In this document: positions 46,314-55,264 of the stretch, piece after piece
How the letters are laid out: the number at the start of each line of letters is the position of its first letter
Numbering within the stretch: the first letter of the stretch is position 1
From: Neisseria sp.
Lineage (GTDB): Bacteria; Pseudomonadota; Gammaproteobacteria; Burkholderiales; Neisseriaceae
Length of the DNA: 64,000 bases
Direction of reading: 5' to 3'
Assembly: GCF_030527965.1 (NCBI RefSeq)
Contig: NZ_JAUMZU010000003.1
Span: forward strand, 62,001 to 126,000
The notes under the pieces: generated by a model
Told to the model about the DNA's origin: nothing
The model's database searches: none
The model's input: only the letters and a program-made list of their open reading frames with translations
Made by a program: the position numbers and the translations under genes

Positions 46314-46319
46314 TATAAT
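46314..46319 (+). promoter_or_regulatory. Candidate -10 box of ratA-rnfH-pth
   Basis: TATAAT lies 40 bases before ratA, right after the DUS hairpin of lolA. No good -35 is present at 16-18 bases, since that position falls inside the hairpin. Confidence 0.35.
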
Positions 46320-46358
46320 CGTGGCTTCTTATTTCGCTCTGAAAATACGCCCCTTTTC

Positions 46359-46790
46359 ATGAAAACCGTAGAAAAAAACGTATTGGTTCTGCATTCGGCC
46401 GAGCAAATGTTCGACTTGGTCGACCGTGCCGAAGATTACCCCGAATTTCTGCCTTGGTATGGCAAAACCGAAATTATTTCGCGTGAAGGCAACGAATTGA
46501 AAGCCCGCCTGTTTATGGATTACAAAGGCGTCAAGCAATCTTTTGCTACGCATAACCGCAATACCCCCGGCCGTGAAATCCAAATGGATTTACTGGAAGG
46601 GCCGTTTAAAACCCTTCACGGCACATGGAAATTCATTCCTTTGGGCGACGACGCCTGTAAAATCGAATTCAAACTGCAATATGACTTTTCCAACCCCGTA
46701 TTATCCGCGCTGATAAGCCCGGTGTTCCATCATTTGAGCGGCAAGCTCGTCGATGCCTTTGTTCAGGAAGCCAACCGCCGTTATGGATGA
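46359..46790 (+). CDS. ratA: RatA/Coq10-like START-fold protein, 143 aa
   Basis: SRPBCC-fold protein. KTVEKNVLVLHSAEQMFDLVDRAEDYPEFLPW (seen as LHSAEQMFDLV and DYPEFLPWYGK) matches the family, with the C-terminal FHHLSGKLVDAFVQEANRRYG in parts FHHLSGKLVDAF and QEANRRYG. In E. coli RatA was described as a ribosome-targeting toxin, while homologues in eukaryotes bind ubiquinone; the latter role is the safer general view. rnfH overlaps its end by eight bases, the usual pairing. Confidence 0.9.
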   Translation: MKTVEKNVLVLHSAEQMFDLVDRAEDYPEFLPWYGKTEIISREGNELKARLFMDYKGVKQSFATHNRNTPGREIQMDLLEGPFKTLHGTWKFIPLGDDACKIEFKLQYDFSNPVLSALISPVFHHLSGKLVDAFVQEANRRYG

Positions 46791-47079
46791 AATTAATGTC
46801 GAGGTTGTTTACGGAACGGCCAACAAGCAGCATTTGCAATGTTTGCGTGTGCCATCGGGAACCACTGCGCGGCAGGCGGTTTTACAAAGTGGCATGACTG
46901 AACTGTTTCCACAGGCGGATTTGCTCAATGCGCCGCTGGGTATTTTCGGCAAGGCCGTGAAAGACGATACGGTTTTGCGTGACAAAGATCGGGTGGAAAT
47001 TTACCGGCCTCTGCTGCTCGACCCTAAAGAAGCGCGGCGTTTGAGAGCAGCACAAAAAGCATCGGAAACCGAAAATTAA
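46783..47079 (+). CDS. rnfH: RnfH-family ubiquitin-fold protein, 98 aa
   Basis: Beta-grasp protein: INVEVVYGTANKQHL, then LRVPSGTTARQAV, GIFGKAV and VEIYRPLLLDPKEARR, the conserved family end. Role unknown; it is nearly always paired with ratA. ATG 46783 lies inside the ratA end, giving coupled translation. Cytosolic. Confidence 0.9.
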   Translation: MDEINVEVVYGTANKQHLQCLRVPSGTTARQAVLQSGMTELFPQADLLNAPLGIFGKAVKDDTVLRDKDRVEIYRPLLLDPKEARRLRAAQKASETEN

Positions 47080-47103
47080 ACCGCCCTGACAGGAAAAAAA
47101 ACG

Positions 47104-47682
47104 ATGACCATCAAGATGATTGCCGGTTTGGGTAACCCCGGTAAAGAATACGAACAAACCCGCCATAATGCAGGTTTCTGGCTGCTTGACGAGCTGGCTT
47201 GGCATTGGAAGGTTCAATTTAAAGAAGAAAAGAAATATTTCGGCGAAATAGCCCGCGTCAATTTGCCTGAAATCGGCGAGGTATGGCTGATTAAACCGAA
47301 TACATTTATGAATTTGTCCGGCAAAGCCGTCGGTGCATTGGCGCAATTTTTCAAAATCAAGCCGGAAGAGATTTTGGTGGTGCATGATGAATTGGATATC
47401 CCTTGCGGCCGCATCCGTTTTAAACTTGGCGGTGGCAACGGCGGGCATAATGGTTTGAAAGATATTCAAGCTAAGCTGGGAACGCCGAATTTTTACCGTT
47501 TGCGCTTGGGTATCGACCATCCCGGAGATCGTAATTTGGTCATCGGTTATGTGTTGAACAAACCTGCCAGCCAAGAGCGGCAGCTGATTGATGAGGCCAT
47601 CCGAAAATCCATTCAAGGATTGCCGCTGATTATGTCGGGGAATATGGAAGAGGCCGTACGCTTTTTGCATAGCGGAGCATAA
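47104..47682 (+). CDS. pth: Peptidyl-tRNA hydrolase, 192 aa
   Basis: Recycles tRNA from stalled peptidyl-tRNA. GLGNPGKEYEQTRHNAGFW contains the catalytic His; KPNTFMNLSGKAV, HDELDIPCGRI and GGGNGGHNGLKDI complete the active site. Normal length. AGGAAAAAAACG precedes the ATG. It is downstream of rnfH by 24 bases and closes this three-gene unit. Confidence 0.95.
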   Translation: MTIKMIAGLGNPGKEYEQTRHNAGFWLLDELAWHWKVQFKEEKKYFGEIARVNLPEIGEVWLIKPNTFMNLSGKAVGALAQFFKIKPEEILVVHDELDIPCGRIRFKLGGGNGGHNGLKDIQAKLGTPNFYRLRLGIDHPGDRNLVIGYVLNKPASQERQLIDEAIRKSIQGLPLIMSGNMEEAVRFLHSGA

Positions 47683-47722
47683 CAGCCGGTGTCACAAAAT
47701 TCGGCGTTTATTTAAAAATACT

Positions 47723-47760
47723 GAATGCCTGTCTGAAATGGTTCAGACAGGCATTCTATT
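47723..47760. terminator. Paired-DUS terminator, convergent pth and kinase genes
   Basis: GAATGCCTGTCTGAA and TTCAGACAGGCATTC pair around a short loop, and TATT follows. It separates two convergent genes. Confidence 0.65.
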
Positions 47761-47776
47761 AATCTGCTTTATCTAT

Positions 47777-48817
47777 TTAATCGTCAAATAAGCCGTTTAG
47801 CGAAGATGATTTTTTATAATAGGGTAATCGGATATGAACACGGAAAATCGTTGCCGTTTGTTCGGTTTTGGCTGCTGCTTCGTTATCGTACATCAGCGCC
47901 AAACGTTCCCTTAAGTTTCTCAATGCCATCGAATTGCCTTTGTGCGGTTTGACATTCAACTCGCTGTCTTGCGGGATATAAGGGTTTTCGATAGTGATGT
48001 AAATCCAGCGGTTTTTCAATTCGGTAATGACATTGATGCAGCCGGGGCGGTGAGTGGATTCGATGCCGTGAAATACGGCATTTTCCAGCAGCGGTTGCAG
48101 CAATAAGTGGGGTGTTTCTGCGTCGTCGGGCGCGTTGTGGTGCCACATAACCTGCACGCGGGTCGGGCCCATGCGGATTTGTTCAATCGCCATATATTCC
48201 TGTGCCCATTCGATTTCTTGGCCTAGTGTGCTGCTCTGGCTGCCATCGCGCAGCTGAGCGCGGAACAGATTGGCCAGATTTTCGAGTAAGGTTTCTGCAT
48301 CATAAGGCCGCAACCGAATCAGGCTGATTGCCGCATTCAAGCTGTTGAATAAAAAATGCGGGCGGATGCGAGCCGTTAGTGCGGTTAAACGGGCTTCTGC
48401 CAATGCGGGCTGCAAGGACTGGCGGCGATTGGCTTCATAAAACATCAGGCCGAACACGACTATATTGAATTGACAGAAGTGAATCCAGAAATAGGCACGC
48501 TCTTCCAGTAGCAAATAATTGATGACCACAAAAATCGCGACATTACTCAGATAGGATATGGCCACTTCCTTTTCACGCTGCAATTTGCTGCTGTATGAGT
48601 GCATCAGGTAGCCCTTGACCAAAATCGCCAGTAATGTCGGGGCAACCCAGTGTACCGAAATTAAAACCTGTTCTAAATAAGGCTGGTATGAAACCGTAAC
48701 TAAAGGTAAAAATAAAACAATGGCGCCGATAATTAGAATGATGCGGGCTTGCGAGCCCAGGTTCCTCATGTTGGGTACTGCGAATTTAGAAAGAAAGTGA
48801 CGTATAATGTTGGGCAT
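47777..48817 (-). CDS. LytS/FimS (AlgZ)-type sensor histidine kinase, 346 aa
   Basis: Four to five membrane helices (about 25-130), then the His_kinase domain with IRPHFLFNSLNAAI (His154), and an ATPase domain with LLLQPLLENAVFHGIE (N box) and SMALRNLRERLALMY. Domain order matches AlgZ/FimS of Pseudomonas, which is also divergent from argH, as here. No LytTR response regulator (AlgR) is next to it, so the partner is encoded elsewhere or absent. Its signal is unknown. Confidence 0.85.
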   Translation of the reverse strand: MPNIIRHFLSKFAVPNMRNLGSQARIILIIGAIVLFLPLVTVSYQPYLEQVLISVHWVAPTLLAILVKGYLMHSYSSKLQREKEVAISYLSNVAIFVVINYLLLEERAYFWIHFCQFNIVVFGLMFYEANRRQSLQPALAEARLTALTARIRPHFLFNSLNAAISLIRLRPYDAETLLENLANLFRAQLRDGSQSSTLGQEIEWAQEYMAIEQIRMGPTRVQVMWHHNAPDDAETPHLLLQPLLENAVFHGIESTHRPGCINVITELKNRWIYITIENPYIPQDSELNVKPHKGNSMALRNLRERLALMYDNEAAAKTEQTATIFRVHIRLPYYKKSSSLNGLFDD

Positions 48818-48877
48818 GAGTTTGGCAGTCTTGCTTTGTAACGTTTCTTTAAATAATGAATAATTATGGAAGTAAAA

Positions 48878-50263
48878 ATGAATGATAACAAAACTTGGTC
48901 GGGTCGTTTTAATGAACCTGTGTCAGAATTAGTAAAAAAATATACCGGCTCGATTGATTTTGACAAAAGGCTCGCCAAATGGGATATCCAAGGCTCTTTG
49001 GCTCATGCCGAGATGCTTCGTCAGGCCGGTATGCTCAGCGACGATGATGTATCCAACATACAACAAGGCATGGCGGAAATAGGGCGGGAAATCGAATCCG
49101 GCACAATGCCTTGGTCGCTTGATCTCGAAGACGTTCATATGAATATAGAACGCCGTCTTACCGATAAAATCGGTGATGCGGGCAAACGCCTGCATACGGG
49201 GCGCAGCCGCAATGACCAAGTGGCAACCGACATCCGTTTATGGTTGCGCGATGAAATCGGCGCAATCCGCTTGCTGATTCAGGCGTTGCAATCGGCTCTG
49301 GTGGATTTGGCCGAAAAACATGCCGAGACAGTCATGCCGGGTTTCACTCATCTGCAGGTCGCCCAGCCGGTTAGTTTCGGTCATCATATGCTGGCTTATG
49401 TGGAAATGCTGGGGCGGGATGACGAACGTATGGCGGATTGCTGTAAACGGGTTAATCGGATGCCGTTGGGTGCTGCGGCACTGGCCGGTACAACCTATCC
49501 TGTTCGGCGCGAGACAACGGCCGAATTGCTGGGTTTTGAGCAAATTTGCCAAAATTCGCTGGATGCGGTGTCGGACCGTGATTTTGCGATTGAATTCACT
49601 GCCGCTGCATCTTTGGTTATGGTGCATCTGAGCCGTTTGAGCGAAGAATTGATTTTGTGGATCAGCCCGCGTTTCGGTTTTATCGATATTGCAGACCGTT
49701 TCTGCACGGGTTCTTCTATTATGCCGCAAAAGAAAAATCCGGACGTGCCGGAGTTGGTGCGTGGTAAAGCAGGCCGGGTTGTCGGCCATCTTACTGGTTT
49801 GATTATGCTTATGAAGTCACAACCGTTGGCTTATAACAAGGATAATCAGGAAGATAAAGAGCCTTTGTTTGATACCGTTGATACCTTGGTTGATACGTTG
49901 CGGATTTATGCGGACATGGTTCGCGGTATTATTGTTAAGCCGGAAAATATGCGGGCTGCAGTGATGCAGGGTTTTGCAACAGCAACCGACTTGGCGGATT
50001 ATCTGGTGAAAAAAGGCATGCCGTTCCGCGACAGTCATGAAGTGGTTGCGCAGGCGGTGCGTTATGCCGATGAGGAAAAAGTTGATTTGAGCGGGTTGCC
50101 GCTGGATGTGCTGCAACGTTTTTCCGATTTGATTGAACAAGATGTTTACGAGGTGCTCACACCGGAGGGAAGTATGAATGCGCGCAATCATTTAGGCGGC
50201 ACCGCGCCTGAGCAAGTTCGCTTGCAGGTTGAGCGTTGGAAGCAGCGGTTGGCAGAGGGTTGA
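48878..50263 (+). CDS. argH: Argininosuccinate lyase, 461 aa
   Basis: Last step of arginine synthesis. TWSGRFNEP at the N-terminus, [20 protein letters not shown], and the fumarase-superfamily signature [12 protein letters not shown] are present. GGAAG five bases before ATG 48878 favours it over ATG 48866. Normal length. Monocistronic with a strong terminator just after the stop. Confidence 0.96.
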   Translation: MNDNKTWSGRFNEPVSELVKKYTGSIDFDKRLAKWDIQGSLAHAEMLRQAGMLSDDDVSNIQQGMAEIGREIESGTMPWSLDLEDVHMNIERRLTDKIGDAGKRLHTGRSRNDQVATDIRLWLRDEIGAIRLLIQALQSALVDLAEKHAETVMPGFTHLQVAQPVSFGHHMLAYVEMLGRDDERMADCCKRVNRMPLGAAALAGTTYPVRRETTAELLGFEQICQNSLDAVSDRDFAIEFTAAASLVMVHLSRLSEELILWISPRFGFIDIADRFCTGSSIMPQKKNPDVPELVRGKAGRVVGHLTGLIMLMKSQPLAYNKDNQEDKEPLFDTVDTLVDTLRIYADMVRGIIVKPENMRAAVMQGFATATDLADYLVKKGMPFRDSHEVVAQAVRYADEEKVDLSGLPLDVLQRFSDLIEQDVYEVLTPEGSMNARNHLGGTAPEQVRLQVERWKQRLAEG

Positions 50264-50264
50264 T

Positions 50265-50331
50265 ATGCCTGTCTGAAAAAAAACACCGCCGGTTATTTTG
50301 TAACCAGCGGTGTTTTTTTTCAGATAGGCAT
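50265..50331. terminator. Nested terminator: GC hairpin with T-run inside a DUS pair
   Basis: The inner stem AAAACACCGC...GCGGTGTTTT with further GGTTA/TAACC pairing forms a classical terminator with eight T on one side and eight A on the other. It is enclosed by ATGCCTGTCTGAA (from 50265) and a mutated partner TTCAGATAGGCAT ending at 50331. It serves argH and the convergent YkvA gene, and touches the latter's stop codon. Confidence 0.85.
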
Positions 50332-50699
50332 TAGCGACGCAATAACTTATCTGTTGCTTGCTGTGCCATGATTTTAATGTCTTCGGTCAAGTAAGATTTC
50401 ATTTGCGAGTAAACCAATGCGATAACGGCGATGTCGTCGGTAAACCCTAATGGGCCGAGCAAGTCGGGGATACTGTCGATCGGGCTGAAAAAATAAATCA
50501 GTGCGCCGACAATAATCAGCTTGGCCCGTTTGGGTACATTCGGCGATTTGTAGAGAAAATACAAAGCATAAAGCTGCCTGACGGCAGGTGCACCCAGCCG
50601 AACGGCCACACGTGCGATTTTCTTTAGAAATCCGGGTTCGTCAAGTTTGCGGCGGCGGAACGAGGGAATATAATCTTCCGGTTTTTTATTATGATCCAT
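50331..50699 (-). CDS. YkvA family (DUF1232) membrane protein, 122 aa
   Basis: The DUF1232 core ALYFLYKSPNVPKRAKL and LIYFFSPIDSIPDLLGPLGFTDD (seen in parts YFFSPIDSIPDL and GPLGFTDDIAVI) spans about residues 45-100, with one or two hydrophobic helices. Function unknown. AAAGGA six bases before ATG 50699 decides the start over upstream ATGs in frame. Confidence 0.87.
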   Translation of the reverse strand: MDHNKKPEDYIPSFRRRKLDEPGFLKKIARVAVRLGAPAVRQLYALYFLYKSPNVPKRAKLIIVGALIYFFSPIDSIPDLLGPLGFTDDIAVIALVYSQMKSYLTEDIKIMAQQATDKLLRR

Positions 50700-50811
50700 G
50701 TGCAGTCCTTTAACGTGTGGTTGGTAGTATTGTTTTCTTAAAATGGCATTATCTATTTCAAATTTCAAGCGGCTATGCCAGATTTATAAAAACTTCACAT
50801 GCGGTAACAAT

Positions 50812-50845
50812 AATGCCTGTCTGAAAAAATGTTCAGACAGGCATT
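50812..50845. terminator. Paired-DUS hairpin after the second Lpd gene
   Basis: AATGCCTGTCTGAA (50812-50825) and TTCAGACAGGCATT (50832-50845) form a 14-bp stem, about 30 bases after the Lpd-like stop on the minus strand. Confidence 0.6.
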
Positions 50846-50875
50846 GTTTGATTTGATGTGGTAAGCTAAAGCGCT

Positions 50876-52321
50876 TTATTCACCTACGCATTCTTTGCAT
50901 TCGCTATGCTGCTCACCGATTTTCAGCTTGCTCATCACATCGCGTAATGCGGTGCGCAGGCCTTCTTCGATAACGGGATGGTAAAACGGCATGTCCAGCA
51001 TTTGCGGAATGGTCATTTTAGCCTGATGCGCCCATGCCAAGAGGTGGGCAATATGTTCTGCTGCGGGGCCGACCATTTCTGCGCCGATGAAGCGACCGGT
51101 TCCTTGCTCGGCATAGACGCGCATATGGCCTTTGTTAACCAGCATAACGCGGCTGCGGCCTTGGTTGCGGAAGGATACTTCGCCGATGGCAACGCATTCC
51201 GGATTTTTATAGCGGTCGGCCAATTGAGCGAACTTTAATCCGATGCTGGCAATCTGCGGGCTGGTGAAAACAACGCCGATTGCGCTGCGGCGCAGGCCGT
51301 TTTCCAGATTGGGATAACGTCCGGCATTGTCACCGGCGATTTTGCCTTGGTCGCTGGCTTCGTGCAACAGAGGCAGCTGATTGGAAGCGTCACCCGCGAT
51401 GAAGATATGGGGGATGCTGGTTTGCATGGTCAGCGGGTGGGCTTTGGGCACGCCGCGGTTGTCCAACTCGATATTCAGGTTTTCCAAGCCGATATTGTCA
51501 ACGTTCGGGCGACGGCCTACGGCGCTGAGCAGATATTGAGCGGTAAAAGTGCCGCTCTCGTTGCCTTCGCTCCATTTTACTTCTACATTGCCTTCGGGAT
51601 TAAGCGCGACTTCGGTTTTGGCATCCAGATTCATGGTCAGCTCTTCGCTGAAAACCTTTTTCGCTTCTTCCAATACGACAGGGTCGGAAATACCGCCCAG
51701 CAGACCGCCGATACCGAAAATGTGTACTTTCACGCCTAAACGGTGCAGCGCTTGGCCCAGTTCCAGACCAATCACGCCGGGGCCGAATACGGCAACGCTT
51801 TCGGGCAGTGTATCCCATGAGAATACATCGTCGTTAATGATCAGCCGGTCGCCCAGGGCTTGCCATTGGGGGAATACGATGGGGCGTGAGCCGGTGGCGA
51901 TAACGACACGGTCGGCTTTGATTTGGGTATGGTCGTCGATTTGAACGGTGTGCTCGTCGATAAATTTGGCGGAACCCATGAGTCGTTTGTCGGCAGGCCA
52001 CGCTTCGACATCTTCAACAACGAAGCCGACAAAACGGTCGCGTTCTGATTTGACCCGGTTCATAACCGCTTTGCCGTCTACTTTAACGCTTTTTTTGTCC
52101 AGTGAAATGCCGAAAGGATCGGTGTGCAAGGCGTGGTAACGGGTTTCGGCAGCGGCAATCAGTAATTTGGAAGGCATGCAACCGACACGCGCACAAGTGG
52201 TGCCGTAGACGTTGCTTTCAATTAGGTAAACGTTGTCGGTATGCAGACGGGCATTGCGGAATGCGCCCATGCCGGCGGTTCCGCCGCCGATAACGACAAC
52301 ATCGGCTTGAATCTGTTTCAT
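50876..52321 (-). CDS. Dihydrolipoyl-dehydrogenase-like flavoprotein, 481 aa
   Basis: Group I pyridine nucleotide-disulfide oxidoreductase. FAD motif GGGTAGMGAFR (12-22), redox pair TCARVGC (Cys43, Cys48), NAD(P) motif GPGVIGLELGQAL and the C-terminal HPVIEEGLRTAL with the active-site His. Compared with lpdA in this window it lacks the GxGxxG spacing GGTCLNVGC and belongs to the Lpd3/mercuric-reductase-like branch; E3 function is not certain. The tail has cysteines (CKECVGE). AAAGGAAA precedes ATG 52321. It sits next to Prx-Grx, which suggests thiol redox work. Confidence 0.88.
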   Translation of the reverse strand: MKQIQADVVVIGGGTAGMGAFRNARLHTDNVYLIESNVYGTTCARVGCMPSKLLIAAAETRYHALHTDPFGISLDKKSVKVDGKAVMNRVKSERDRFVGFVVEDVEAWPADKRLMGSAKFIDEHTVQIDDHTQIKADRVVIATGSRPIVFPQWQALGDRLIINDDVFSWDTLPESVAVFGPGVIGLELGQALHRLGVKVHIFGIGGLLGGISDPVVLEEAKKVFSEELTMNLDAKTEVALNPEGNVEVKWSEGNESGTFTAQYLLSAVGRRPNVDNIGLENLNIELDNRGVPKAHPLTMQTSIPHIFIAGDASNQLPLLHEASDQGKIAGDNAGRYPNLENGLRRSAIGVVFTSPQIASIGLKFAQLADRYKNPECVAIGEVSFRNQGRSRVMLVNKGHMRVYAEQGTGRFIGAEMVGPAAEHIAHLLAWAHQAKMTIPQMLDMPFYHPVIEEGLRTALRDVMSKLKIGEQHSECKECVGE

Positions 52322-52471
52322 AAATTTCCTTTCGGGAACGCGTGCTTTCAACAGGGAGCTTGAAACGTGAATGCCTGTCTGAAAGGCGGTTTCGTTAAAA
52401 TAAAAAAAGTGTGTGTGTTTGGGCTTGCTTGCCATAGGCGGGCAAGCTTCGGGATTGTTTTTTATTTGAAT

Positions 52472-52495
52472 AAGGGCTGCAATTGAGCAGCCCTT
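52472..52495 (-). terminator. Hairpin after prx-grx
   Basis: AAGGGCTGC and GCAGCCCTT are perfect 9-bp arms with a six-base loop, 30 bases after the stop on the minus strand. The T-run is broken (TTATTC), so strength is uncertain. Confidence 0.5.
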
Positions 52496-52524
52496 CATTG
52501 GATTAATGCGGTTTTCAGACCGGA

Positions 52525-53259
52525 TTATTTAGCCAGATAAGCTTCCAACTCTTCGCTGCCGCCGATGTATTTGCCGCCGATGAATACTTGAGGAGCGGAA
52601 GTTTTACCGGTAATGGCGCGTACTGAAGTGGTAGTAGCGTCTTTGCCCAAAACGATTTCTTCGTAATCCAAGCCTTTTTCTTGCAGCAATTGTTTTGCTT
52701 TGGCGCAGAAAGAGCAGCCGGGTTTGGTGAAGATGGAAATGGATTCTTGGCTTTTCCAGTTCGGATCGATGTATTTCAGCATGGTATCGGCATCGGATAC
52801 TTCGAAGGGGTCGCCTTCTTTTTCCGGCTCGATAAACATTTTTTCGATTTTGCCGTCTTTAACCAGCATGGAATAGCGCCATGAACGGTCGCCGAAGCCC
52901 AGTTGGTCTTTGGATACCAGCATGCCCATGCCTTTGGTGAAATCACCGTTGCCGTCGGGTACGACAATGATGTTTTCCGCTTCTTGGTCGGCCAACCATG
53001 CGTTCATAACGAAAGTATCGTTTACGGATACGCACAAAATGCTGTCTACGCCGCGAGCGTAAAATTCTTTAGCCAATTCGTTGTAACGCGGCAGGTGGGT
53101 GGAAGAGCAAGTCGGGGTGAAGGCGCCGGGCAGTGAGAATACGGCTACAGTTTTGCCTTTGAACAAGTCGTCGGTAGAAACGTCGACCCAAGCATCACCT
53201 TTGCGAGTGTGGAATACAACGCTTGGTACTTGTTGGCCGCTGCGATCTTGAAATGCCAT
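52525..53259 (-). CDS. Peroxiredoxin-glutaredoxin fusion, 244 aa
   Basis: Residues about 1-160 are a Prx5-type peroxiredoxin with peroxidatic Cys51 in [11 protein letters not shown]. Residues 172-244 are a glutaredoxin with CSFC (Cys182, Cys185) and [16 protein letters not shown]. The fusion reduces peroxides using glutathione without a separate reductant protein, as known for the Haemophilus and Neisseria enzymes. GGAG precedes the ATG. The region upstream holds an AT-rich dyad that might bind a peroxide regulator. Confidence 0.94.
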   Translation of the reverse strand: MAFQDRSGQQVPSVVFHTRKGDAWVDVSTDDLFKGKTVAVFSLPGAFTPTCSSTHLPRYNELAKEFYARGVDSILCVSVNDTFVMNAWLADQEAENIIVVPDGNGDFTKGMGMLVSKDQLGFGDRSWRYSMLVKDGKIEKMFIEPEKEGDPFEVSDADTMLKYIDPNWKSQESISIFTKPGCSFCAKAKQLLQEKGLDYEEIVLGKDATTTSVRAITGKTSAPQVFIGGKYIGGSEELEAYLAK

Positions 53260-53498
53260 TTGATACTCCTTTGATATATCGGGTTTAAGGGATTGGAAAA
53301 AATTGATGCGCCATTATAAGAGGCTGGCCGGCATCGGGTAATTTATAGTTCAAATAGTCTTTATTATAAAAAACTATTCCTCGCCAGCCGGTTGTTATAA
53401 AGTTGCAAACCGGTTGAGGTGTTGAGATATATTAGGCTGCGCAGATACGCTTCAAGCCGGTTTACAATGATTTACAGAGTAGTCTGAAACGGAGCGTT
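53260..53498. other. Upstream region of prx-grx with AT-rich dyad
   Basis: ATAGTT at 53345-53350 and AACTAT at 53372-53377 are inverted arms around a minus-strand TATAAT (53368-53363). A second ATAGT lies at 53354. The layout recalls OxyR half-sites but does not fit their spacing. No gene is seen in this stretch. Confidence 0.35.
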
Positions 53499-54272
53499 TC
53501 AGACAGGCATCGGTGCGTCTTCGTTTACTTTTTCGCCGATATAACATTCGGCTTGGTCTTTTAAGGCGAAGCGGTCTTGATCCGGTTGGCTATCGGGCAG
53601 GATAGGGGGGGCGAAGTCTGCTGTAATCAGAATTTCGGGCATGGCAAGTATCTGCCATATCGATTTAACCAGATTGACATTTGCATAGGATGGGACGGTG
53701 GTGCGCTGGCCGGAAGGGTCGTAATAGCGCAGTGCGATGGCTTGTATCGGAGCGTTGGCCTGAATGGCGGATTCGAATAGCGCGGCTTTGAACGGCAGGA
53801 TGCCGGTGCCGAGCGAAGTGCCGGCTTCGGGGAAGAAGCAGACGTTTTGCCCTGCGTTCAGCGAGGTTGCAATTGCGGTGTTGATGGGGTCGATGTTTTT
53901 GCGGTTTTTGCGGTCGATGAACACGGTGCCGGCATTGGTAGCGATTTTGCCGAGCAGCGGCCACGATTGCATTTCTTTTTTGGCGATGAAACTGCTCGGG
54001 CAGAGTGAGCCGATGGCAAAAATATCCAGCCATGAAACATGGTTGGATACCACCAGCATGTTGTGTTCGCAGGTTTGGGGCGGGGTGCGGACGTATAGTT
54101 TGGCGTTTAGGATGGCGAGCGCTTGGCTGCTAATGTCGTGGATAATGCGGTTGCGTGTTTCCTGATTGGCGGATTCCGGCCGGGTCAGCAGCCGGCCTTG
54201 GCCGACAATCAGTACGCAGATGCGCCATAGGCGTTTAATTCTTTGTAAGAACGGTGTTTTTTTATAAGGCAT
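53499..54272 (-). CDS. plsC: 1-acyl-sn-glycerol-3-phosphate acyltransferase, 257 aa
   Basis: Makes phosphatidic acid from lysophosphatidic acid. Motif I NHVSWLD (HxxxxD), motif III FFPEAGTS, and the region SSFIAKKEM are seen, with one N-terminal hydrophobic segment anchoring it at the inner membrane. The last codons ATG CCT GTC TGA are supplied by a DUS (53498-53509), so the protein ends MPV because of the uptake sequence. Neighbour of mutM, as for the meningococcal nlaA gene if I recall correctly. Confidence 0.9.
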   Translation of the reverse strand: MPYKKTPFLQRIKRLWRICVLIVGQGRLLTRPESANQETRNRIIHDISSQALAILNAKLYVRTPPQTCEHNMLVVSNHVSWLDIFAIGSLCPSSFIAKKEMQSWPLLGKIATNAGTVFIDRKNRKNIDPINTAIATSLNAGQNVCFFPEAGTSLGTGILPFKAALFESAIQANAPIQAIALRYYDPSGQRTTVPSYANVNLVKSIWQILAMPEILITADFAPPILPDSQPDQDRFALKDQAECYIGEKVNEDAPMPV

Positions 54273-54393
54273 TTGCTTGGATGTGTTTGGTAAAAGGTGC
54301 GATTATAAGGAGGCAAGCGGGCTTTGTAGAGAGGGTTTCCTAATTTTAACCATTTATCCTAATCGGCGGGAATCGTATTGATGCTGCTGATGT

Positions 54394-54422
54394 TTTCAGA
54401 CAGGCATTATGCTTGTCTGAAA
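54394..54422. terminator. DUS-type hairpin after mutM
   Basis: TTTCAGACAGGCAT and ATGCTTGTCTGAAA pair with one mismatch and a one-base loop gap. It ends exactly at the mutM stop codon on the minus strand. Confidence 0.55.
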
Positions 54423-55244
54423 TCATTTTTGGCAATTCGGGCAATAGAAGGTGCCGCGTTGACCGATAACGGTTTTGACAATGGGGGTGCCGCATTGGCG
54501 GCAGGGTTGGTTGTGGCGACCGTAAACGGCGTATTCTTGTTGGAAATAGCCGCTGTTGCCTTCGCTGTCGACGAAATCGCGCAAGGTGCTGCCGCCGGTG
54601 TCGATGGCGCGCTGCAAAACCGCTTTGATGTGGCGGCAGAGCTTCTCGGCTTCTTTTCGGTTTACCTTATTGGCGGTGCGCTCGGGCGATATGGCGGCGC
54701 GAAACAGGCTTTCGTTGGCGTAAATGTTGCCAACGCCGACCACCAGCGCGTTATCCATAATGGCCAGTTTGACGGCGCATTTGCGTTTTTGCAGGGCATG
54801 GTGGAGATAATCGGCGTTGAAGTTTTCAGTGAGTGGTTCGGGCCCGAGTTTTGCCAGCAGGGGATGGTGTTCGGCGGCGCCGGCAAACCAGAGCAGCGTG
54901 CCGAAGCGTCGCGGGTCATGATAACGGAGGAGGGTGCCGTCGTGAAAAAGAATGTCGACATGGTCGTGTTTGCCGGCATCCGGCGCGGCATCGCGGGTAA
55001 AGATGCGCAGGCTGCCCGACATGCCCAGATGAATCAGTAAAATGCCTGTCTGAAAATAAACCAGCAGGTATTTGGCGCGGCGTTCGCAGCGGATAACGGT
55101 TTGGCCGTTTAGGGTGTCGGCCAGATGTTCGGGTATCGGCCAGCGCAGCTTGGGTTGGTGGACGGAGGTTTGGACAACGGTTTTACCGCTGATGTGCGGC
55201 GATATGCCGCGCAGGGTGGTTTCTACTTCGGGTAATTCGGGCAT
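54423..55244 (-). CDS. mutM: Formamidopyrimidine-DNA glycosylase MutM/Fpg, 273 aa
   Basis: Excises oxidised purines. N-terminal [12 protein letters not shown] gives the catalytic Pro and Glu, GVGNIYANE is the H2TH region, and the zinc finger is seen as CRQCGTPI to YCPNCQK. A full DUS lies in frame inside the gene (55043-55054) and encodes FQTGI. Normal length. It follows the Nudix gene by 20 bases. Confidence 0.95.
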   Translation of the reverse strand: MPELPEVETTLRGISPHISGKTVVQTSVHQPKLRWPIPEHLADTLNGQTVIRCERRAKYLLVYFQTGILLIHLGMSGSLRIFTRDAAPDAGKHDHVDILFHDGTLLRYHDPRRFGTLLWFAGAAEHHPLLAKLGPEPLTENFNADYLHHALQKRKCAVKLAIMDNALVVGVGNIYANESLFRAAISPERTANKVNRKEAEKLCRHIKAVLQRAIDTGGSTLRDFVDSEGNSGYFQQEYAVYGRHNQPCRQCGTPIVKTVIGQRGTFYCPNCQK

Positions 55245-55264
55245 GGCGGGTTGGGATGTTTGGT

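Noticed and set aside
53340..53380. OxyR operator before prx-grx
   Set aside because: ATAG and CTAT words are present but not at the 11-base period expected for OxyR.
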